Source of the DNA: Verrucomicrobiales bacterium
GTDB taxonomy: Bacteria; Verrucomicrobiota; Verrucomicrobiia; Verrucomicrobiales; DEV007
Reading direction: 5' to 3'
Assembly (NCBI GenBank): GCA_013003335.1
Contig: JABDJT010000001.1
Location: 1-17,129 of the forward strand
Length of the DNA stretch: 17,129 bases
Shown here: one piece after another, positions 7,801 through 16,800 of the stretch
How positions within the stretch are numbered: the first letter of the stretch is position 1
Layout: the number at the start of each line of letters is the position of its first letter
Position numbers and translations under genes: made by a program
The notes under the pieces: generated by a model
What the model was told of the DNA's origin: nothing
The model's input: only the letters and a program-made list of their open reading frames with translations
Database searches by the model: none

Positions 7801-10800
7801 AGTCGTCTTCGATTCGGACACCCGGGTGTTCCAGATTTTCTCATCGACCAGCACCCGCAAGGAATGGGAATTGAATTCGCAGGGTGTGCTCCGTAAGCAA
7901 CCGGTTCCGGTTCAGGAAAAGCCGATGGATTTCGAGCTGTTGAAAAAGGGTCTCGACGATCACTTCACGCACGGGGAATATTACGACGATTACGAGGAGG
8001 CGGGATACCAGTTCCAGCCGCTGTTCCGCCATCTGCAGGAGGTGTGGAGAAAGCCGGGCGAGTCTTTTGCTGAAATCCTGACCCCCGAAGGTTTGCTGGA
8101 TTCCGTGCCTGAATTTCACGTCCATCCGGCTGTGTTGGACGCGTATTTCCACGTCGTCAAAGGCGGGCAGAAACCCCCGGAAGGAGCCAAGGCGACCGAT
8201 TATTTTTACCTGCCGGCAGCGATCAGTTCGATCCGGCTCTATCAGGACCGGCCTCCGCGGAGGGTCTTTGGACACGCCAAGGTCGATACTTCGAATGAGC
8301 GCGAACACCTGTCCGCTGATATCGATTTGTACGACGAAGAAGGAATTCTCATTGCCCAGGTTTTCGGTTTTCGGGCCGACCGGGTGGAGCAGGGAGAAAG
8401 CGACGACCTGGAAAAAGCAACGTATCAGGCCTCGTGGGAAATCGCCCGATTGAAAGGGACGCGCGTGAAAGGATCGGCCGGGTTACCGGATCCGGACAAG
8501 ATTGTCGCGGCGGCCAACGAGGTGATGCCCGCGCTTTATGAAGAGCGGCAGCTCAACGAGCACTACGAAAAATTCATGCCGCTGATCGATCAGGCTTCAC
8601 GCCAGTTTATCGTGAATGCCTATTTTAATCTCGGTTGGCAGCCGCAGGTTGGAGACAAGGTGGAAGTTCGCGAACACGTGCGCGAGTTGGACATCGCGGA
8701 CCAGCATGAGCGCCTGGTTTATGGCCAGCTCACTGCCCTGGAAGAAGGCGGATGGCTCCGCAAAGCGGGCGAGGAAACCTGGGAGGTGATTTCTGTTCCG
8801 GAAGAAACCTGTGCCGAAGAGTTGCTCGACCAACTGGAAGAGGAGCTGCCGCGTTTCGCGTCCGAGGTGGAATTGCAACGCCAGGCCGGGCCGAATCTAG
8901 CCGGCGTACTGACCGGAACGTACGACCCGATCGAGGTGTTGTTCCCGGGCGGATCGTCCGACATGATGGAGCGATTCTATCGTGAAGGGGCGGATTTTCC
9001 GGTTCTGAACGGACAGGTTCTCGCCGCTCTCGAACGCGCCGTGGCGGATCTGCCCGAGCGCCGTGCGATCCGCGTCCTGGAAATTGGTGCGGGCACCGGA
9101 TCACTCACCCAGCGGATTTTGCCGGCGTTCCCCGCCGACCGGACGGAGTATCTTTTCACGGACACCGGCCCGCTTTTCGTGGCCAATGCAAAGGACAAAT
9201 TCGGCGAGCAGTATCCCTTCGTCGAATACGCCATGTTTGATGTAGAGAAAGACCCGGTCGACCAGGGCATCGAGCCGCACAATTACGATATCATCATCGC
9301 GTCGAACGTGATTCACGCGACCGCCGATTTGAAGCAAACCCTGAACGTCGTCCGTCGCTGCCTGGCACCGGACGGGCTGTTCATGTTCGTCGAGGTGACG
9401 TGGCGTCGCGCCCCGCTCGACAACGTCTTTGGACTGCTTCCCGGGTGGTGGCGGTTCACGGATACCGACTTGCGGGAGCGTTCCGCTCTTTTGAGCCGGT
9501 CCCGCTGGGAATCGCTCCTGACCGAATGCGACTACCGCGATGTCACCAGTTTCATTTCCTCCCCGAAACCGGAGGAAGACCAGGAAGCCTGCCTGATTGC
9601 CCGTGCACCCGAACCGGTGGAAATACCGGTAGAGGAACCGGTCGACGAAGAGCAACTGGTCGAATCAGAGTCACCGGCTGACGAAGAAAAGCCGAAGCTC
9701 GAAGTCTACCTTGTAATGTCGGACTACTCGGGTGTCGGCAAAGCCCTCGAAACAACGCTCGAAGAACGCGGCGTGAAGGTCATCCTGACGGGTGGTTATG
9801 CCGCCGAAGTGGAGGAACGAATCGAGGAACTCGAATCGGACGGGGATGTCACCCGCGTCATTGTTCACGCCCTTTCGCTCGATCATCCCCGCACCGACAA
9901 GCTCGATGCAGAAACGTTGAATCGCGCTCAGGACACTGGCGTTCGCTCAGTCCACAACCTGGTGAAAATGATCACGGCTCGCGAATGGGATTCGAAGCCG
10001 AAGCTGTTTTTCCTCACCCGCGGCACCATGCCGGTGATGGAAGCTGACGAGCTGCCCGGTCTCGCGTCCGCGCCGATCACGGGGATTCTCCGCGTGGCCA
10101 ACAATGAATTCCAGGATTTCCAGTGGACCCAGGTCGACCTGGATCCGGACGGCAGCGAGTACGAGTTGCAGGATCTGGCCGATGAAATCCTGATGTCTGA
10201 CCGCGAATTGGAAGTCGCGTTCCGGGGTGATCACCGCTACGCACGTCGTGTCCATCGCGTGAAAACCGAGGACCTTCCGCCGCTCACAACAAACGCGGTT
10301 TTGGAAAATGGCGAAGTGCTTCCGTATCGACTCCAGATCGATAAGCCGGGCATTCTCACGAATCTCAGCCTGAACCTCACGACCCGTCGCGATCCTGATC
10401 CGGACGAAATTGAGATCCAGATCAAGGCCGGCGGGATCAACTTCCGCGACGTCATGAAGGCGCTCGGAATGTACCCGGGTAACCCGGTCGACCTGAAGTG
10501 GTTTGGAGATGATTTCTCGGGCGAAGTCGTACGCGTGGGCAAAAACGTGAAAGACCTCAAGCCGGGCGACAACGTCGTCGGGATGGCCCCGTACTGTTTC
10601 CGCAGCTATGTCACGGTTCATCGGAATCTGGTTTTCCGGAAGCCGGACACGATGTCCCACGCGGATGCCGCCACGCTGCCGACTGTTTTCCTGACCACGC
10701 ATTACGCCATTAATGAACTGGCCCGGATGCGGAAAGGGGAACGTATTTTGATCCATGCGGGAACGGGTGGTGTCGGACAGGCTGCGATCCAGATTGCCCA

Positions 10801-13800
10801 GCACCTCGGCCTCGAGATTTTCTCCACCGCCGGCAGCCCCGAAAAACGCCAGATGTTGCGGGACCAGGGCGTCGATCACGTGCTCGATTCCCGATCTCTT
10901 GAGTTTGCAGATCGCATCATGGAAATCACCAACGGGGAGGGCGTCGATGCGGTGCTCAACTCGCTCGCCGGCGATTTCATTCCGAAAAACTTCAGCGTGT
11001 TGCGCACCTTTGGTCGCTATCTCGAAATCGGGAAAGTCGACGTCTATGGCAATTCCAAGATCGGTCTCGAACCCCTGCGGAACAACATCTCGCTGTTCAT
11101 CATCGACCTCGCACAGCACCTCCAGGACAAGCCGGATTACATCGCCGAGATGTTTTCCGACCTGGAGAAAATGTTTTACGCGGAGACTTACCAGCCACTT
11201 CCGAACAAGACCTTTCCCATCACCGATGTGGTCGACGCATTCCGCTACATGGCCGCCGGAAAACACGTCGGCAAGAACGTGCTGGACTTTGACGTTCCGG
11301 AAATTCAGGTCGGCCCCGCAACCGAGGAGGGTCACAAATTCAATCCGGAAGGCACGTATCTCATTACCGGCGGGGCAGGGGGCTTCGGTCTCGAACTGGC
11401 CGGTTGGATGGCGCAGAATGGCGCGCGTCATTTTGCCCTGATGAGCCGCTCCGGCCCGAAAGACGACGCGCTCGACAAGATCGCTGCGCTGCAAAAAATG
11501 GGCAGCTCGGTGATGGACGCCCGGGGCGACGTTACCAAACGCGAAGATATCGACCAGATCGTCGCCGAGATCCAGAAGACGGATGCAAAGCTCATCGGCG
11601 TGATTCACGGCGCGATGGTTCTGGATGACGAATTTATCGTCGAACTCGACGAAGAGCGCTTCGACAACGTGCTCCTTCCCAAGATGCTCGGCGCGTGGCA
11701 CCTCCACCAGGCCACCCTCGGAATTCCGCTGGAGCATTTCATCAGCTTCAGTTCGTTCTCTGCTGTCATTGGCGCAGTGAAGCAGTCGAACTATAATGCG
11801 GGGAACTGTTTCCTCGATCAGCTTTCCTACTACCGTCGTTCGCAGGGCCTGCCCGCGCTCACGTTCAACTGGGGCGCGCTCACCGGAGCTGGCTTTGTCG
11901 ATCGAAACGAGAAGACCAAGGAATACCTCCAACTCGTCGGACTCGGTTCGACGGACATGGACGAGACGCTCGAACTGTTTTCGCGCGGGATCCCGACCGA
12001 TGCAGTCCAGCTTGGATGCGCCCGGGTCGACTGGGCTGCGCTCGGTCGGTTCAGTCCGTCCGTTGGGCAGTCGGAAATGTTCAAATACGTCGTCCCGCGC
12101 AGTGGCGGATCCGGCGGCGAAAGCATGGCGGCCCGGATTCTCGAAGCCCCGGCCGACAAGCGCATGGGCATGGTCGAAGACGTCATCGCCCAGCAGGTCG
12201 GTGCGGTTCTGGGAACCGATTCCGGCCGAATCGATAAGGACACACCTCTCACCAATCTCGGTCTCGACTCGCTCATGGCCATCGAACTGGTCAACCGCAT
12301 CGAGGACAAGATGGGGATGTCGATGCCGATGGGATCCGTCCTCAATGGCCCGAACATCCGCGATCTCGCGACACCGGTTTTGGAAAAACTCCTCGAGTCC
12401 GGCGGCGGCGAAGCAGCCGGTGCCGGCGATGGTTCAATTGAGTATGTCGAATTCGAAGCGACCGGCGAAATGCCGGCCCGTTTCCCGCTTTCCGAAGGCC
12501 AGCGCGCTCTCTGGTTCCTCAACCGGTTTGCGCCCGATTCCTCGGCCTACAACCTGATTTTCTCCGGAAAATTCACGCCGCTGCTCGACATCGACGCGAT
12601 GAAGAGAGCGTTCTCGCTGCTCTTCGAGCGTCACCCCGAGTTGGACGTCACCTTCACCACAGAAAACGGTGAACCGGTCCAGGTCATGCAGACGGGCCGC
12701 ACCGTCGATTTCCGCGAGCACGACTGCACCAAGCTCAACGACACGGAGCTGAAAAAACTCATCTCCGATCATGCCAACCGTCCGTTCGATCTCGAACGCG
12801 GCCCGGTCGTGAGGCTTGAGTTGTTCCGAACTGCGGACAATGCCCACGTCGCGTTGTTCAGCATGCATCACATCGTGTCGGATGCCTGGTCGGTTGCCGT
12901 GCTGATGCAGGATCTGATCGAATATTATTTCTCGATGAAATCCGGCCGAACCCCGCAGGTCGAGCATCTCCCCGCGAGCTACGCCGATTTCGTGAACTGG
13001 GAAACCGCCCACCTCGAAAGCACCGCCGGCGAGGCCATGTTTGATTACTGGAAAGACAGCCTCGAAGGCGCTCCTCTTACCCTGGATCTCCCGACCGATC
13101 GTCCGCGACCGGCCGTGCAGACTTTCAGCGGCGCGACTCACGGGTTCCAGCTCGATGACGAACTCACCGAGGCGATCACCGATTTGTCCAAGGCCCATAG
13201 CGCGACTCTTTTCACCACCACGCTCAGCGCGTTCGAAATTCTCATGCACCGCTATTGCCAGCAGGACGACCTCGTTGTCGGCGTGCCGCTGGCCGGGCGT
13301 TCGCAGTCGGAGGTGCAAAACCTCGTTGGTTATTTCATCAACCCGGTCCCGGTCCGATCCACGATCGAGGATGACCCGACCATCGCCGATTATCTCGAAC
13401 GCAACCGCGACCAGGTGAACGGCGCCATCGAAAACCAGCAGTATCCGCTGGCGAAAATGGTCGATCGACTCCAGGTCCCGAGGGATCCGGGTCGCTCACC
13501 GATGTTCCAGGTCAGCTTCAGCATGGAGCGCATCCCCGGCCTCGACGAGCAGGGCATCGCCGTGTTCCTGATCGGACAGGGTGGCCACAAGTTTCACGTG
13601 GGTGATCTCACGATGGAAACGATCGACCTGACGACCCGCCAGGCGCAGTTCGAAATTACGCTCGTCGTCGAAGAAGCCGGCGGCCATCTCTTTGGCTGCT
13701 GGCAATACAATCGCGATCTCTTCGAAGCCGAAACGATCGCCGAACTGAGCGGTCTCTACGAGCAAGTCCTCCGCGGTATGGTGGACAATCCGGGCGCGAA

Positions 13801-16800
13801 GATTTCCGAGATCAACCTGTTGTCTGACAAAGAAGCCGAAGAAATTCTCGTCAATCGCAATGCTACGACAGCGGCTTATCCGTCCGATAAATTGCTCCAC
13901 GAACTCGTCGCAGAAGTTGCCGGCGCCAATGACGAAACCGCTGCCATTCTCTGTGGCGACGACCGAATCAGCTACGGATCGCTGAATCGTCATGCCAACG
14001 GCATCGCCAAAAAACTGATCGCCGAAGGGGTCAAGGTCGGGGACAACGTCGGAGTTCTCGTCAACCGCAGCCCCGAAATGGTCGCGGCTCTGCTTGGCGT
14101 GCTAAAAGCCGGAGCCACCTACGTTCCGCTCGATCCCGAGTTCCCCGCTGAGCGTCTCACCCAGATGCTCCACGATGCAGCCCCGAAGGCGGTTCTTTGC
14201 AGCGCTGATTGCAAGGACACGACCTCAGCCGAATGGCACACCTTCGATGTCGCAACTATCGAACCCACCGCCGATCCGCCCGCCGTTTCAGGTGTCACGC
14301 CGGATTCACTGGCCTACATCATTTACACCTCCGGCTCGACCGGCACACCGAAGGGCGTGGAAATTTCGCACAAGGCTGCCGTCAATTTCCTAACCTCAAT
14401 GCAGAACGAGCCCGGCTTCACTGCGAAAGATCGCCTGCTCGCCGTCACCACGCTTTCGTTCGACATTTCGTTGCTCGAAATGTTCCTGCCGCTCATCACC
14501 GGAGCGAAAGTCGTCATCGCTGACAAGCAGGATGTGAAAGACGGCCGCCGTCTCGCGAATTTGTTGAACGAGGAAGACGTTACCGTCATGCAGGCCACTC
14601 CGGCCACCTGGCAGATGTTGCTCGATTCCGGCTGGGAAGGAAAATCCGATCTCCGCATTTTCTGCGGCGGTGAAGCTCTCAAGCGCGATCTCGCGAACGT
14701 CCTCGTCAATTCCGCGAAGGAAGTCTGGAACCTCTATGGCCCGACGGAAACCACCGTCTGGTCCACCATCGAGCAGGTCACTGAAAGCGACGACAACATC
14801 ACGGTCGGCAAACCGATTCAAAACACCCAGGTCTACATCCTCGATGCCAACCGGAACCCCGTCCCCGACGGATTCACCGGCGAACTCTGGATCGGCGGCG
14901 ACGGACTCGCCCGCGGCTACCGCAATCGGCCCGACCTCACCAACGAAGCTTTCCAGGAAATCGAATTGCCGATTCACGAACCAACAGGGTCAGTTCACCA
15001 AACCGACCCTATTGATTCGAATTCCGGTGACTCGGCCGATGAAATCGTAGGACGGGTCTCCCGACCCGTCACATCAACCCCGGACCAAAGCCCAACCGCG
15101 AAAGCCCCGGCCACGAAGCCCATCCGTCTCTACCGCACCGGCGACCTCGCTCGCTGGAATCGCGATGGCGTTCTCGAATGCCTCGGCCGGGTCGATTTCC
15201 AGGTCAAAGTCCGCGGCGTCCGAATCGAACTCGGCGACATCGAAGCCCAGCTCGCTCATCATCCGCAGATCTCACAGGCTGTCGTGACAAAACGCGAAGA
15301 TTTGCCATCCGGCGAAGGCCTTGTCGCCTACCTCATCACCAATACCGGTGAAACGCCTGAACTCACGGAACTGCGCAGTTTCCTCGCTGAAAAACTTCCG
15401 GCCAGCTACATCCCGGCCCATTTCCAGGCTGTGGACGACTTTCCGCTGACGCCGAACAAGAAAATCGACCGGAAACGTCTCCCCGCTCCGAATTTCGGCG
15501 GCGGAAGAGGAACTGCCACCGGTGAAAAAGTCGATCCGCGCACGCCGACCGAGCAGAAGTTGTGGGACATTTTCCACCACCAGTTCGAGCGAGAAGATTT
15601 CGGGATCACTGACAACTTTTTCGAAATGGGCGGCGATTCTCTGCTCGCCCTGCGGATCGTGGTCGAGACCAGCGAGGCCTTCAATCGCGAAGTCCCCGTC
15701 GATGCCTTCCTGCGATACCCGAGCATCGAGCAGCTTGCCAAGTATCTGGAAACCGTCGACGAAACCGACAGCCTGGCTGCCGGAGAAGACGCGGAAGAAT
15801 TGTCGCTCGACCATCTCGATCACATTGAAGTCCGGTTTGCCGGAGGAGACCTCCCGCAGGTCGACGCCGTTGCCCTGACTTACGTGCCGGAGATTCTCAC
15901 CAGTTTCGCCGGCGTCCCGCGTGATGAAATCGCGGAGCGCTGGTTTGCCGGAAAACCGACGCTGACGAATGTCTACGAACTCCCCCAGGGGAAAATCGGT
16001 GTCATCATGCTGCCACGGTTCGAAGTGGATTTTTACAAGGACCCAGACGGCGTCAAACAACCCATTCTCGATTCTCTCGAGCTGGCCGCCAAAATTGGCG
16101 CGAAAACGGTCTCGCTCACGGGCGTCATCCCGTCCGCGACCGATCACGGGCGCGATATTGTGGGCTGGATCGAGGAGGCCGGGGATTCTTCGAAATTCCC
16201 CGCCATCACGACTGGCGATGCCACTCGTGCCGCAACGGTTGTTCGGAGTGTCGAGGGCGCTTTGGAGAAATCCGGCCGCGACATGGAGGGCGAAATCCTC
16301 GCCGCAGTCGGCCTCGGTTCGATCGGACTCGGAACCCTGAACCTGACTCTCGACGTCCTGCCTCATCCCAAACGCCTCATTCTCTGCGATCCTTACCAGA
16401 ACGAAGAACAAATGGCCCGCATCCGCGACGAAGTCCGGGCGGGCGGTTATCAAGGTGAAATTGACGTTGTCGCGAACGGCGGCGCGCTGCCGCCCGAAGT
16501 GTTCCAGGCCAGCTTTATCGTCGCTTCCACCAATCTGCCCGGTGTTCTCGACATCGGTTCTTTGAAACCGGGCACAATCGTCGTCGATTACAGTTTCCCA
16601 CCGATTTTCCGTCCCGCCGAAGCCATCAGGCGCTTCGCGTCGAAGCAGGACATCCTGTTCACGACAGGCGGCGAATTGTCCATCGGTGCAACTGTCCCGG
16701 AAACCGTTTATCTCCCCGAAAACGCCGACGAAATGGCGTCCACCGACGGCAGCCTCGAGAATGGCATTCTCCGCTTTCTTGCTGCCCGCGACAAAACGGA

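Larger units (their letters stand above)
13889..15505 (+). other. Domain: adenylation (A), predicted glycine-activating, with in-frame insertion
   Basis: Core motifs are present: YIIYTSGSTGTPKGVE (A3), FDISLLEMF (A4), NLYGPTETTVW (A5), GELWIGGDGLARGY (A6), YRTGDLARW (A7), GRVDFQVKVRGVRIELGDIE (A8) and LTPNKKIDRKRLP (A10). Manual alignment to GrsA PheA gives the ten-residue code D-I-L-Q-F-G-L-V-W-K, eight of ten identical to the published glycine code DILQLGLIWK. Between A6 and A7 about 50 extra residues (roughly 3380-3429) are encoded by palindromic repeat DNA and a low-complexity Pro/Ala/Lys tail. The catalytic motifs on both sides are intact. Confidence 0.9.

Noticed and set aside
9947..11932. 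Long minus-strand open frame (661 codons) opposite the megasynthase
   Set aside because: It is the antisense shadow of the ER and KR coding region, His/Arg/Asp/Val rich with no recognisable domain.
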